Below are positions 44,827 through 56,747 of a stretch of 64,000 nt of DNA, piece by piece (position 1 is the first letter of the stretch; each line of letters opens with the position of its first letter). The stretch spans positions 56,200,509 to 56,264,508 of the forward strand of contig CM039132.1 in assembly GCA_022036555.1 (NCBI GenBank). The letters are read 5' to 3'. Position numbers and translations under genes: made by a program. Below the pieces are notes generated by a model. It saw only the letters and a program-made list of their open reading frames with translations. It was not told the origin of the DNA and did no database searches. This DNA is from Microstegium vimineum. Lineage: Eukaryota; Streptophyta; Magnoliopsida; Poales; Poaceae.

Positions 44827-46015
44827 CGCGTGCGAGTGCTGGCCATCGACGGCGGCTGTGGCGGCGCGGGCGTCGAGGACGCGCTCCTGGCCGCCGTGGC
44901 GCTCGTGAGGCTCGAGGCCAGGCTGCGGGACTGCACTGGGGTCTGGGGACCCCGACGCGCGTGTCGCCGACTTCTTCGATGTGGCCGCGGGCGCCGGCGG
45001 CGTCCTCGCCGCGATGCTCCTCCTCAGGGGCGCCGAGGGCCGCCCGCGGTGGATGTGCTCGCGTTCGTCGGCCGTAGCGTCGGGAGACCGGTGCGGCTGG
45101 CGAGTGGAGTGGGTGAAGCTCTTCCGTGGCGGCGGCGGCGGCGACCACATGCTTTGCCGCGTGTTCGGCAACGCCACGCTCAGGGACACCGTTGCGCCGC
45201 TGCTCATGCCGTGCTACGACCTCGCCACGACGGCGGCGTTCGTGTTCTCGCGCGCCGACGCCGTCGAGAGCGACAGCTTCGACTTCCGCTTGCGCGACGT
45301 TTGTGCCTCCACCTGCGCTGCGGCTGCCGTACCTTGCCGCCGTCGTGCTGGAGGGCCTCCGGCGCACACCCACCGGGCCACTTTGTGCTGCCGCACGCTA
45401 TTGCCGCGACGGACGTCGTCGACGAGGATGACGGCTACAGCTAAGTGACGCTCTAAGGCTTCCACGTGCCGATGCACGCGTCGGTGAACTTCACTGTGGC
45501 CGGGATGGGTCTCGACGAGGCGGTGTAGCGGGACGCGTGGCGGTTCCGGTCGGAGCTGTCCCTGCCTGCCCGGCGGCGCGGGCGCGGGGAAAAGGAGATT
45601 AAGATGACGCCGGCCGGCGGATCTGTCCCGTGAAGGCGCTGGCGCTGCTGCACCTGGAGTTCTTCGTGGCCAGCGTTGTCGGCGAGTTCGAGTGGCTCGA
45701 GGGTTCCGTCGTGATGCCCAAGCGGACTCGGCAGACCCGTCCGCGGACTCAGCGCTCTGACCCGTCCGCGGACTCGGCGCGGGAGCCCAAGCGGATGCGG
45801 ACTGGCGGCGGCAGCACGTCGTCTTCCTCTTCCTCGTCGTCATCAATGGACGGCGGCCGCACTAGGAGTGTGGTCGAAGCTGCCCCGCCGGCGACGCAAG
45901 CGTCCGCTGCGGGCAACGGGCCCGGGTGGTGGTGGATACGCAGGACTGCAGGAGGCTGGGATCCGGCTCCCTCCTCGTACACGTGGTGTGCATATGGTGT
46001 GAACTGTGTGTAGCT
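44827..46015 (+). pseudogene. Chimeric broken gene: patatin-like lipase (pPLAIII type) joined to CYP89-like P450
   Basis: The left part (44827-45310) reads RVLAIDGGCGGAGVEDALL and LVRLEARLRDCTG, then after a frameshift DPDARVADFFDVAAGAGGVLAAML, later FGNATLRDTV, PCYDLATTAAFVFSRADAVE and FDFRLRDVCA. This is the patatin fold of grass pPLAIII lipases; the residue normally serving as nucleophile Ser in AGSG is missing. The right part (45311-45715) reads LPYLAAVVLEGLRR, HPPGHFVLPHA, FHVPMHASVNFTVAGMGLDEAV, then ALALLHLEFFVASVVGEFEW. This matches the P450 helix-K (ExxR) to heme-binding region of CYP89-type enzymes, but with the Cys-loop core damaged. At least three frameshifts and two stops are present. 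The last part (45716-46015) is Ser/Arg-rich and unrecognised. Confidence 0.75.
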
Positions 46016-46356
46016 AGCTAGATAGTTGCTTGTTTTTTTTTTCCATTAAAAAAAGTTTGAGTTTAGGCATGTCTATAAAAAGGATAGGGATTGAGTTGAC
46101 CACAGCAAACATGTTGGCAGTGGCACATGAGAAACAAAAATTTCAGAGACATTCAAGTCATTTGCCACCCTTTTTTCATACCGTTATAGCTGAAAACAGA
46201 CGGAATGACGTGAGAGAGAAAAGTTTCGACGTTGGACATTGCCGATAGTTTGAATTTTTTAGAAACACTGATGAGTAGGGTATCTTTTTAATGGCATACA
46301 CGTAAAAATCTCAAAAAACTATAGATAAGTAAAACAATTTTTTTCAACGACAACAA

Positions 46357-46375
46357 TCTTCTCTACTATAATTGA
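46357..46375 (+). mobile_element. Candidate Helitron 5' end
   Basis: TCTTCTCTACTATAATTGA follows an A and resembles TC-starting Helitron 5' ends with a CTACTAT segment. Similar 3' ends lie downstream at 49931, 52794 and 53003. The pairing between ends is not proven. Confidence 0.35.
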
Positions 46376-46629
46376 AATCCTCTGTTTAGTGTGTCTCACC
46401 TCGGACCTCGACCCCACAACTAGCCTCCCACCTGTCTCGCGAAAAAAAAAAGCCAACACCACCCTCGCACCAATCTCTCGATCCATCCCCCACGCGCTGA
46501 CTTCTCTCCCCCATGCGCCGACGGCCACCAGTCACATGGAGCTAGGGCGGCCGGCCCATCTGATCCCGGTGGCTCGTGGTTGGCCAGGGCGGCGGGCGGT
46601 GGCTTCCAAGGGATGCGAGCAGGGGCGAG

Positions 46630-46805
46630 GTGGGCAGAGACCGCGCAGAGCCGCGCTCGACGCCCCGCTCCACGTCGCAGGGCGGCCGCCCTGGCCAAAC
46701 CGCGCATAGCCACGCTCGATGCCCCGCTCCAGGACGCACGGCGGCGGCCCTCGCCAGGCTGCCCAGAGTTGTGCTCGCGGCCCCGTCCCAGGAGCGCAGC
46801 GGCGT
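46630..46805. repeat. GC-rich tandem repeat, about 60-bp unit, three copies
   Basis: A cgctcgacgccccgctcc-type segment followed by a ggcggccctggcca-like segment recurs about every 60 bases. It lies in a GC-rich island (46480-46830) with no recognised protein, perhaps a captured gene piece. Confidence 0.55.
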
Positions 46806-47746
46806 CCTCACTGGATCTCTGTGCTCCTCGTTGCCTGTGCAGTTTCTTCCCTCTCCCTTTCCTGAGCCCCTCTTGATTCGTAATCCAATAGTTTATTTTT
46901 TCTTTCTTTTTGTTTGTATGCCATGGAAGAAGACTGAAAATCTTGCCATTTGTTAAAAAAATAGCCAAATTGCAGTATGGGATCGTATACAACAAAGTGA
47001 TTAATGATGATATCTTCAGATACTAGGCAATATATTCATCTATGTTACGGACACGTTCGTCTCGCCTTTGTCAGTTGTGCGGCCTGATGTAGTCAATATG
47101 TCGAGTTGTTTCATCAATGATTGTTTGGTTTATTATTTTGCTCCATCATGTAGTCAGGCAATGTCACTGATGGCTAAATCCAAGATCCAGTCATACCCCA
47201 CTAAATTTGATTTCATTCTCTTTTTGATCTTGTGATGTCCGTTCATATTTCCCATTTTTGTCATTGATCCATAAATTTCTGATTTTCTATGAATCTATAG
47301 GTGGAGCCATGGAGGCATGGATGTCTGGTGGCCTTGCAGTGAGGATTGATCTACTGGCAGTGAGGATTGCAGCAATGAGGAGTTCGTGCACATATTCTGG
47401 CGCCGGAGCACAAGGTTCACAATGGGGATCTCAAGTACCGTGGCGTGATGATGCACAAGCGCGGCTGCTGAGAAGCTATGATGCATGATTTTTGTAAGAG
47501 ACTTGCTATAAACTTTTGTAGGAGAGTTGATGCTTAAGATGATCTTCACAAATATGCGGAGGAGGATTCACAGGTTTGATGCCTTCCCATCCCTCCACGG
47601 CAAGATCTCTGCTGGCGCATTCTATATTTTTTGGTTTGCCCTAATTAAACTTTGGCAAATTATATATTTTCTTGGTTTGTGTTCGTGCCGTGGTTGTTGA
47701 ATTAGCGCCATGTGAGCTGTAAAGTAATGTTTGTTTCTATTTTCAA

Positions 47747-47824
47747 AATCAATACCATTGCATTGTTCCTCGGTAAAAACTGGTGAATCAATACCATTGC
47801 ATTGTTCCTCGGTAAAAACTGGTG
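47747..47824. repeat. Perfect 39-bp tandem duplication
   Basis: AATCAATACCATTGCATTG and the following TTCCTCGGTAAAAACTGGTG are repeated exactly at 47747-47785 and 47786-47824. Confidence 0.95.
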
Positions 47825-49059
47825 CTAGCTATCTGAATTTTTTTGAAACACCTGCAGATAATATTTTTTCTGTGGTACGTTAATTAGCAAATTGTGTGTA
47901 AAAGGAGAAATTGCTTGCCTATATGAAAGTAGGTTCCTTCAGGCGTGTATAAGTGTGTGGTAGAGTGTGTGATTGGATAACTTGTTAGTGTTTTAAATGA
48001 CATCTTTGAATTTTCTTTTCTACATTATGGAGTACAAAAATAATGCAAAACAAATTATAGCTTACGCTAACATATTTTGCCTTTTATCTGGTTCGATGCA
48101 TCCATGGGTGTTGACGTGTTGTTGGCAGTTTCTATGTACATGCTTGTATTTATAACTGAATAATGTTGTTTTCTGCTTGTGTTTTCCGCAGTCGCCTCAT
48201 GGTTGGAGATCAAGTTGCGCTTGCCCAACTTCACTGGATCTCAGGGGTTCAGAGCAGCTTCATTGATGCGTAAAGGATGTTTTATTAACATTTAATATGT
48301 GCACTTATGCGGTAAAGTTAGTACAATATTTGTCCTAACAATATGCAATCTCTCCTCATTTATGAATTATAACTTATATCTAGCACAGGTTGGCTTCTGA
48401 TGTGGGTTCCTGACTTCTTGCGCAGGTGGCTACAGCTCGGCTAGGGCGGTAATGGTCTGGGGGCAATCAAAGTGCAGTGTGGTGGAGATGCAGAGCTGGT
48501 AATATGATGATTCAACTGATGTGTTCCGGTTTCCCCTTTCTATCCTTTTCTTTTTAAGATTTTATTTGCAAAAAAGCTATAGTTTTCTGTCTCCAATGCT
48601 CGCAGCTGCTGTTAGGAATTGCATATCTTTGCTGTTGTGCCATAAGGTTCCAAAAGATGCTAGGCGCTAGGCCACTTCCTAGCGCCTAGATTAAACGTGA
48701 ATAAGCGTTTGTTCTTTTTTATTTTTTTCTGGCAGCACATATTGCTTAGATAAGATTTTCCCAACTTCAATCTCAGAAGAAAGTGTAATACGTTAAGGAA
48801 ATTTTGATTCCAATTCTTGCGAAGTTTCAAAGAAGTGAAAAGACTTCCCCAAATCCTGTTTCCCTTTTCCCTGGCTCTTATGCATGTTTTTTTCCTGCTC
48901 TGATTGTATGCTAGGAGCTTGTAATAGGCAGGATTCAATTATTCTTCTAAATGGAAGTCACTCATTAAGTTTGTTCTTGTGATCAGACATTGCAAACAGT
49001 TCTTTAGCTTTGAGTTTATGTTTTGTTGCTTTTCTGCTTTGAATGTTGGTGCCTACTAC

Positions 49060-49160
49060 TGGATTGGCATATGAAGTATCACACATAGGCTGCTACTGGT
49101 TGGCATATGAAGTATCACATAGGCTGCTATTGGTTGGCATATGAAAGATTATAGGTAGAC
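49060..49160. repeat. Imperfect 40-bp tandem repeat, three copies
   Basis: TTGGCATATGAAGTATCACA followed by TAGGCTGCTA.TGG recurs with small differences, the third copy being the most diverged. Confidence 0.85.
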
Positions 49161-49902
49161 TGCTGTCCTGTTTCTAGAGGATTAGGCTATGAGAAGTAAT
49201 CACTAACTTTATGCTTATCTGGCTGGTATTGAGTGTAATCGGTGTCCTATAAGTATGGAGATAAGAGACCGGCAACCAAAATTAACTGGGTGACATGATC
49301 TGTGTATCATTACAGGGATGTTGATGAAGTAGAAGTTGTAGCTTGCTTGGAGGGGATTCGGTAGAAGCAGAACAAGAAGCTGCAGCATACTCGAGTCTAT
49401 CAGTTGGTGAGTTTCTTTTTTTTCTTTTGTTGACACGTGCAAATACAACCTGATTGCTCCTTGGTGGCATCGATCAGGGTAGCTGCAAAGCTCAAGAATT
49501 GAGAAGTTTGGAGTGGAGCGAACCAAAGTTGTGCATGAACGTCCATGTTTTGTGTTTTGCCAATACGTCATGTCAAAGACTTTGTATTGTATTCTGTTTT
49601 GTGTTAAGAGTCTTGTTTTGTAATGATATTGTTGAATCCGTGATAATAAAACTCTCTTTGGCAAAGAGGTGGATGTTCTCGTAGTAATATTGGATCCAGA
49701 TCTTTTAAAATAAGTATTGTGCAGGTAAATCAATTTTTTGTTGTTTGATTCACATGGTATTCTCCTCTGTTTCATCTAATGCATAACTCTGTTTAGGATT
49801 AAATTGTTCTAATTTTTTTTGGAGCCATAGAATTATGCTTTTGACTAAATATTAATGGAGTGCTTTAAATTTGATAGAATTAACTTTGGACTTAATATAA
49901 CT

Positions 49903-49931
49903 CGTAGCGTTAGCACGGGCAAATATACTAG
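49903..49931 (+). mobile_element. Helitron-like 3' terminus
   Basis: CTCGTAGCGTTAGCACGGG forms a small hairpin and is followed by CAAATATA and CTAG. It is closely related to the ends at 52794 and 53003. The next base is C and not the usual T. Confidence 0.55.
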
Positions 49932-51131
49932 CATTAAGCAATACATTGTTACCTTCCTGTACCTGTATCTGCTCATGTCTGCGTGCATGGTTTGGTGGTG
50001 CTTACTGGTTACTAAAAACATTACTGTATTCTCTGAACATGTTTTCATCAAACGCTTGTCTGAGATTTACAAATGAATTGGGGCAAAAAGTTTTGCAGCA
50101 AAAATCGAACAAGCGACTACGCTGAGGCTGAGCTTTGTTAAAGATTCTGTTAAAAAGGCAAAAGGCAAACAACAAGCTTAAATAACCAACAGATTTCCTT
50201 CATTAATAAAACATTGTCGTTGTTGTCCGATTCTTTTAAGGATTGCATTTGAGGATAATTTTGAAAATCGATAAGGAACTGAGTGTGTTTCTCAACCTGA
50301 AACAATGATCTTGTTTTCTTCTTTTTGTTTTTTCCATCCTTCCCTGTCGTAAAAAAACCAAGAATTTCATAGATTGACATCTTATCTTAGCAATGCATTG
50401 TCCCTTACCAAACGAAACAACAAGCAACTCAAAAAGGGAGAAGGAAGCAACCGTCAAGAAGTGGCAAGTATCACTTTTGGCCATCATTATAATATATGTT
50501 TGTACTTGTTAATCCCCCATGATACAGATATAGGTCAGGTTAGTAAAGGCACTGATCCATTTTATATTTGATTCATCTGCAAAGAGCAATGATTAGTCAT
50601 CAGTGGTATATAGGTTTTCTGAAATTCCTTTTGTTCACATGCATAAAAATATAAGTAACTCTATGTATGCTACCAAATATAACTGTTGTTGGGTAATTAA
50701 CCATTTTCCAATTTTCATGTGTTTGGAGTTTGCAGGTTAGCTTAGCGTAATTAAACTTTTGGAGGTACAGAAATTATCTTTCTACAAGAACAGCTCTAGA
50801 CATTCATTTTTTCCAGGTAGAATCTTAGATGCACTAAGAGGATTGTGATATTCTGCAATAGGGCAATCTTTTCTGAAATTTAAGGCAGTTCGCAACCAGC
50901 TGTTGTTGCAGCAAGCAACTCAAATAAAAAAAAAGGTATGCTATGGTTTCTTCCTGAAGCAAGTATGAAATGTTGTCTACAGTTTTTTATTGCTATATGA
51001 AATTAATTGTCAATTAAACTTAGCCATCAACTATTCTCCATTGAAATTATTTTGTATACGTATGCACCAATTGGTCTTATAGAACAGCAGTCCAGAAAAT
51101 TATTCTTGTGATGGACCTGTAGATATGTTGG

Positions 51132-51330
51132 AATTTCAAGGGATACATAAAAAAGGGCGTACCCAGTGCCGTAGGCTCCCGCACTGCGGGGTCTGGAGAA
51201 GGGAAATAGCCCGCAGCCTTTCCCGCACAAATGTGCAGAGGCTGGGGCTCGAACCCTGGACCTCTTGGTCACAGGCGGTAAAGTTCTACCGCTTGCACCA
51301 GGGCCGCCCTTCAATTTCAAGGGATACATG
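51132..51330 (-). mobile_element. tRNA-derived SINE with 17-bp target duplication
   Basis: The element (51149-51313) lies on the minus strand. It begins with a tRNA-like head (CCTGGTGCAAGCGGTAGAA, a box A-like segment; GGTTCGAGCCCCAG, a box B-like segment) and ends in a T-rich tail after GGGTACGCCC. The same 17 bases, AATTTCAAGGGATACAT, lie on both sides (51132-51148 and 51314-51330). The sequence resembles the Au family of plant SINEs. Confidence 0.92.
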
Positions 51331-51879
51331 TAATTTAATTTTAAGAAAATTTCAAAGGATCTTGTGCAACCTGACAAAATATGTCCTAATCATGTACAAC
51401 TCAGTTTTCCTAGCGGCTTTAGTTAGTACTCCACAATCAGATTAGCGACGACCTGTACTGATCCTTCTATCCTTTGCTACTGTGTTATAATGATTGATCA
51501 AATGGTGTTATTGTACATTGCTTTGTTGTCTACTAAATTTTTGGACAGAGAAATTGATACTGCTATAATTCTTGCCATGACATTTTGGTTATTTTTGACT
51601 GAGCAGATGTGAGGATTGAACCTGAATACATGTTCTAATTGTACTGCTATTGGTTGATTAATTTTCCTGATGTATTTTCATCGAGATCTCAACTGAACAG
51701 GTAGATATCTACAGTTCCCTGTTATTGTGGCAGAAGAGATACATGTATAGTTGTATACTGGTCTTTATTCTTGCATGTCCATCAACAGCCCACTCAATTT
51801 CTGATATAGCTGCACTCACTAATGCTTCATATTAGAGCTTGGTTTTTGTTAACTCTGAACAAATTAACTTTGAACAAAA

Positions 51880-52080
51880 TGCTCAATTCCTTATTTACTA
51901 GAACATGATCTGGACAGAATTTTCAACCTACCACTCTCCAGTCAGGCTGTAGAACAGTTAACTGAACTGCATTGTCTCCTTGAGGCAAGAGATTTGGACC
52001 CAGCAGTCACTGGTAAGTGGTCATATACTTGGGGAGCTGGTGGTTACAACACCAGAAAAGCGGTAAGGTAATATTCATAG
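51880..52080 (+). mobile_element. LINE fragment, zinc-binding region after the reverse transcriptase
   Basis: The + strand translates in one frame to LDRIFNLPLSSQAVEQLTEL and DPAVTGKWSYTWGAGGYNTRKAVR. The W.Y.WG.G.Y...KA pattern is the zf-RVT region of plant LINEs. No other part of that LINE is seen nearby. Confidence 0.65.
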
Positions 52081-52766
52081 TGTTGTTGAGGCCTCACCTT
52101 TGGTAAAGAAGGCACAATTTTTGGTGGTTGAGAGGAGGCCCCATTGCAGCCATCCTTTTCAAAGAAGTGTCTGGTTTAATATTTTGATAAATGGCTTGTT
52201 AACAAAATATTGTGCTGAATCTTTTGGAAATTAATCTTGCAGAGGACCAAGAATTCCTTTTTCAATAATTTACACAATTGCCCTGTCATATCGACGGACA
52301 TGTAATTTTTAATTTTATCCATTTCATGTTTTGCATGATAACATTAAAATATGGCAAAATATCTATTTCGTGTTATTTCTGCAATTAATATAACAATTTT
52401 CCAATGCTGCTGCGACTTTGTTGTGCATTCTAAGTATTGTTTTTCTTTGTGTATAACCTATTGAAAATCTATTTACTACATGCGCAAATAACTATTTTAT
52501 GGTGTTAGGGATTTTTTTACCCATGCGGTAGGGTGCTGCCCCAAGGAGCTTGGCGAGGACATGGTGCTCCTCATCCCGGCGTCTGACGCTCTATAATACA
52601 AATTACTCTCTTAATGTCATATTGGTATATGTAGGATAACTTTTTGTAATATACTGAAAATAGTGTAGTGAATTGGAATATCTCTTAATTACCTGGATTT
52701 AATTTATTTATGTGATGAAATATTACTGTAGTTTATTTGTTTTCATGTACATTTCTTAATTGAAGT

Positions 52767-52794
52767 CGTGGCGTTAGCACGGGCAATATACTAT
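52767..52794 (+). mobile_element. Helitron-like 3' terminus
   Basis: CGTGGCGTTAGCACGGGCAATATACTAT matches the ends at 49931 and 53003 except for the last base (CTAT for CTAG), so this copy is slightly decayed. Confidence 0.45.
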
Positions 52795-52972
52795 CAACAT
52801 AAGTCAATGTTAAAATAATTATGATGATCAATGGCCGGTTACCTGCTATGGTCATTTTGCTGAGTTGATTAACTAGGTTCTTTATGCTACTTGTGCTGCT
52901 ACTGTTATTTTTTTCCGTGTTGAAAGTTTACTGGTAGCTAAAACTATGAATTCATATATAACCCTAAAATAA

Positions 52973-53003
52973 ACCCGTAGCATTAGCACGGGCATTATAC
53001 TAG
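52973..53003 (+). mobile_element. Helitron-like 3' terminus
   Basis: CCCGT-AGCATTAGC-ACGGG is a clean hairpin followed by CATTATA and CTAG, with T as next base. This is the best-preserved of the three related ends. Confidence 0.65.
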
Positions 53004-53149
53004 TCATGATGAGTTGATGACGTTGGTAAAATCGGTTTAACTACTCCTGCCTCTTTTTTTTTTTTGCTTTTTTCAGTTTATTCTCTCACATAACACTATT
53101 CAATCAGTCAAAATCAACTGGATGATGTACCAACCGAACAATTATCAGC

Positions 53150-53745
53150 AGAAAGGAGAAGGATTAGATAAATGACCTTATAGAAACCTTTGCTAAACTC
53201 AAGGCACTTAGGCTCAAGTTGAACCCAAATAAGTGTGTTCAGCTTAAGCAGAGAAAGATGCTCGACTATGTAATATGCTCAGAAGGTCATACTGTCCATG
53301 ATAGAGCCATCAACAAGAAAGGAAGTGCATAAACTGGACGGAAGATTAGCCACCCATGGCAGATTCATTTCAAAGTTCGTCAAACAAAATCTACATGTTA
53401 TTTCAGAGCCCTCAAGAGCATAGAAAAGTTTGAGTTGGAAAAGACCAGTCAAATGCCTTCCAGCAATTGAAAACTTATTTACTAGCTAGCAGCCTCATGG
53501 TCACAGTACCACTACCAGAGACCTCCTACTAATAGACGTAGCCGCTTTAAATCATGCCATAAGTGTACTACTCGTGCAAGAGAAGCAAGTTGATGCAAAG
53601 GTCATTCAACAACAGTGTGCTACATATCAAAAGCATTGTCAAATGCAAAACTAAACTACAATACAGAAATTGAAAAGATTGCCTATGCTGTTCTGATATC
53701 CTCCAGAAAGCTAAAACACTATTTTCAAGCCCATGAAGTCACAAT
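53150..53745 (+). pseudogene. Decayed Ty3/gypsy reverse transcriptase and RNase H fragment
   Basis: On the + strand, in changing frames, segments LRLKLNPNKCVQLKQRKMLDYV, KLNYTEIEKIAYAVLISSRKLKHYFQAHEVTIP and similar pieces follow the order of a gypsy reverse transcriptase thumb and RNase H. Many stops are present. It belongs to a different family from the element at 2519-17463. Confidence 0.75.
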
Positions 53746-53999
53746 ACCTTCGACACAACCACTCACTACTAAAAAAGTCCACATATAAGATGACTCACTT
53801 TTGTCACAGTAAATGCCAATAACAGTATGGAAACATATCTGTGATGAAGTTATGATGAAATTTTGTTCGTCATCTTTATAGTGTCACATTTGTTGCATAG
53901 TGATAATTTTGTGTAATTAGTCATAGATAGAGTTACGACCATGATGATTGAAAGGATCAAGATACCCAAGAAGGGGAGGGGGGTGAATTGGACTTATTT

Positions 54000-55200
54000 T
54001 AAATTTCAAAAGCAAATATGAAAACCTATCAAATGCCAATCACCCCCTAGTGCCTACCGGTCGTGTGTCCTAGCTAGAAAAGCGGTAGCAGTTCATGGAA
54101 TTGAAAAACAACCTAAGCAATTCTAGTAGCAATGGAAAGAACAAGACGAAATGAAGTGCGGAAATGTAAAGAGCTAGGGAAAAGGAATTCTCGTTGACGC
54201 AGCGATGTTTTTCCGAGGTATCGAGGTGTCGACACACCCCCCTAGTCCTCGTTGGAGCACCTCGTAAGGTATCGCTCCCCCTCTACGGGCTGATTCTTCG
54301 CCACTCCGGCTCGGTGAATCGCTCACAACCGATCACAGAAGCTTGGAGAAGGGCCGCCAACAATCTTCACGGCGATCACCTTCTTCGAACACCACCAAAC
54401 CGTCTAGGTGCTGTCGAACACCAAGAGTAACAAGCACAAGACCTTCACTTGACCAACTCAAGGCTAGGAAGGTGGATGGATGCACACAAGTCACTCCTAA
54501 TCACTCTAGGAGGGAAGAACAAGATGAAATATCTCAAATTTCTCCCTCACTAGGCACTTGGCTCTCCAAGAACTTTCTCCAAGGTTCCTCAGGTGTAACA
54601 CAGGCCAAGAGCAGACCTAAGGACGAGGAGGGCAACTATAAATAGTCCCCACCTCTAAAACTACCTGTTACTTGCTTTTTCTCTTTTCTGCGTATGCGTC
54701 GGACTAGTCCGGAGCGCACACCACCGGACCATAACACCTGGTCCGGTGCTCACTCTCAGTTCAAACTCATATGAAAAACAGGCACCTCCGGATTACTTGC
54801 CATAGTCTGGTGCACTGGTCCGACGCGCTGGTCCAGAGCCAGGGTGCTCACTGAGTAAAAAACTCAGTCTCTTCTTCGAACCTCCGGACCACTCTCCTTG
54901 GTCCGGAGCGCTAGTCCGACGCTCAGGTCCGGAGCCAGGGAGCTCACTGCAAGGAACCAACCTTCTGTCTTGAAGCGTCGGACTAACCGTCGAACCCACT
55001 GTCGGACTAGTCCGAAGCTTACTCTCGGGCAGACTTTCTCTAACAAGAGCCATCGGACCACTCGCCTATGGTCCGACGCTCTCCAGACATGTGGTCCGGA
55101 GCTTACTATCTGAGCTTTTGCCTAAGTCAAGGACCGTTGGACCACTTTCCTTGGTCCGACACCTACTATGAAGACTGGTCCGGAGCCTCTTTCTCCCCCT
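54000..55200. repeat. Unclassified repeat with dense TCCGGA/GGTCCGA motifs
   Basis: From about 54690 to 55190 the words GGTCCGGAG, TCCGGACCA, GGTCCGACG and CGGACTAGTCCG recur more than fifteen times on both strands, each about 10-40 bases apart. Similar arrays occur at transposon ends in maize and its relatives. The left part begins with a GGGAGGGGGGTGAATTGGAC segment common in grass repeats. I cannot assign the family. Confidence 0.5.
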
Positions 55201-55649
55201 GTTTTAACTATTTTTACTAAGTCTTTTCTAGGGGTTTTGCTCCTACCATTTGTAGGGTTAATCAAGGGCTGATAGCAAGGTCTCTAGGACTAGTTGTGAC
55301 AAGTGTGCACACACCAACTTTCGCAAACTCTCCTAGGTCAAGCTACTAACCTCATACCCCCCTTTATAGTACGGTCAAAGGAAAAACAAAGTCCTAGCTA
55401 TACTTAGTGCCCTTCTCAACCTTATGGCACTAAGGACTAGCCTAGTCTTCAACTTGAATCAACATCCTTTGAAACTGAAACGATTTCCATCTTGGGGGCA
55501 TGAATGTCCATTAAGCCCATTCTTAGCATCACTATTGACCTAACTTATAATGACTTTGCCTCTACAAAACATACGTTAGTCATAGTGACCTAGCATTGTC
55601 GTTAATCGCCTAAACACAAGGGTCCATGATTCTTCAATGATTTTGCCTC

Positions 55650-56747
55650 TATCACTGAATTGTTTCAGTAGGTCGGTGGACAACGGAGTGGGACAGGGCT
55701 GTTGCATGTGGGATTCCCTAGATATTCGTCTCTGAATCGACCTCTAGTGCATATAAATAGATGGGTAGAGCCTCCCTCTAGAAATCATCAATTAGATCAA
55801 TCACACAACAGAGAAATGCATTCCTTGTCTCTATTTTACTTTGTAGTTTTCTAGAATGAGACAAAGCTACCTTGCAGGGCTTAACTTCTTGGAATAGATG
55901 TCTGATATGAATATCATTATGAGTTCTTCCATAGTCATGTTCTTAGTCTTATATTATAGTCTTACTTATGAACTAGAGTATAGTCCTTATGTTATGATTT
56001 TGGCATATGAACTAGACTATAGTTTACATGTTAGGAGATTAGCATACTTGACTTTGATCTTAACAACTCATATAAATAATATGATTTGAGTTAGAGATGA
56101 GATGTTGTGGTGGTTCATCGTGCTTTTGGGTGTGCTCAAGACTGATACTTATCCATTCATAGGGTTGGAGTCTCGGTGAGTTTCAGTATTTTATTCATAT
56201 GTCAATATGGTGCTTGGGGTATGGGTATATCGATGTTTGCATGACCTTTTCATGGATGTAGGAGTCTAAATTGTCACATGAGGTTGATGGTAGACTAGTA
56301 CTCAGTGGCCTCCTAATCTGCTTTATTCTTGGAACTAATCCTAATTATATAACTCGTATGAATATTAACTAATCTCTATATGACTATAATAGAACATATT
56401 TGCTCTACTTAGGTTTATTCGTTTATTCTTTCTTTTACTTTACTCCTGAGGAATATAAGAGTGTGTATCCACTATCTATACAGTTACCATATTTTACCCA
56501 TGTATTAGCATGTGGTTTACTTGTAAGTATGTTATTTAGTCCATAATCATATGATGATCTTGATCAAAATCTAAAGATTTTGTTTGGAAAAATATAAATA
56601 ACGATACCTGAATACTTAGGGTGAAATGTTATAATCGATAGATAGATTCGAGCACTTGCGGATAATTAATCTAATCTTGTAAGGAACTATCTAGGATATA
56701 CTTAGTCACATTACTAGCTTATAGTAATGACAATAAAAATACCAACA
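55650..56747 (+). repeat. 5' LTR of a decayed gypsy-type element
   Basis: The right edge is well placed: it ends ACCAACA and is followed by a decayed tRNA-Asp-type primer-binding site (TCTAGCGTCGTTTCTGAGG). A TATAAATA lies at 55753-55760, followed by CCTCCCTCT and AATCAT words also seen in the solo LTR at 58422-60023. The last 160 bases share CGATACC, GTGAA.TG and GCACTTGCGGAT or GCGCTTGCGGAT with that LTR. The left edge is uncertain. Confidence 0.6.

Larger units (their letters stand above)
46876..49895. other. Interior of Helitron-like DNA, no intact gene
   Basis: Gene-like but unrecognised GC-balanced patches occur at about 47280-47490, 48190-48270 and 48420-48500, separated by AT-rich DNA. 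A 39-bp tandem duplication lies at 47747-47824 and a threefold 40-bp repeat at about 49060-49160. No intact open frame is supported. Confidence 0.4.

Noticed and set aside
53764..53790. CACTACTAAAAAAG, a possible CACTA left end
   Set aside because: No matching inverted end or 3-bp duplication was found within reach.
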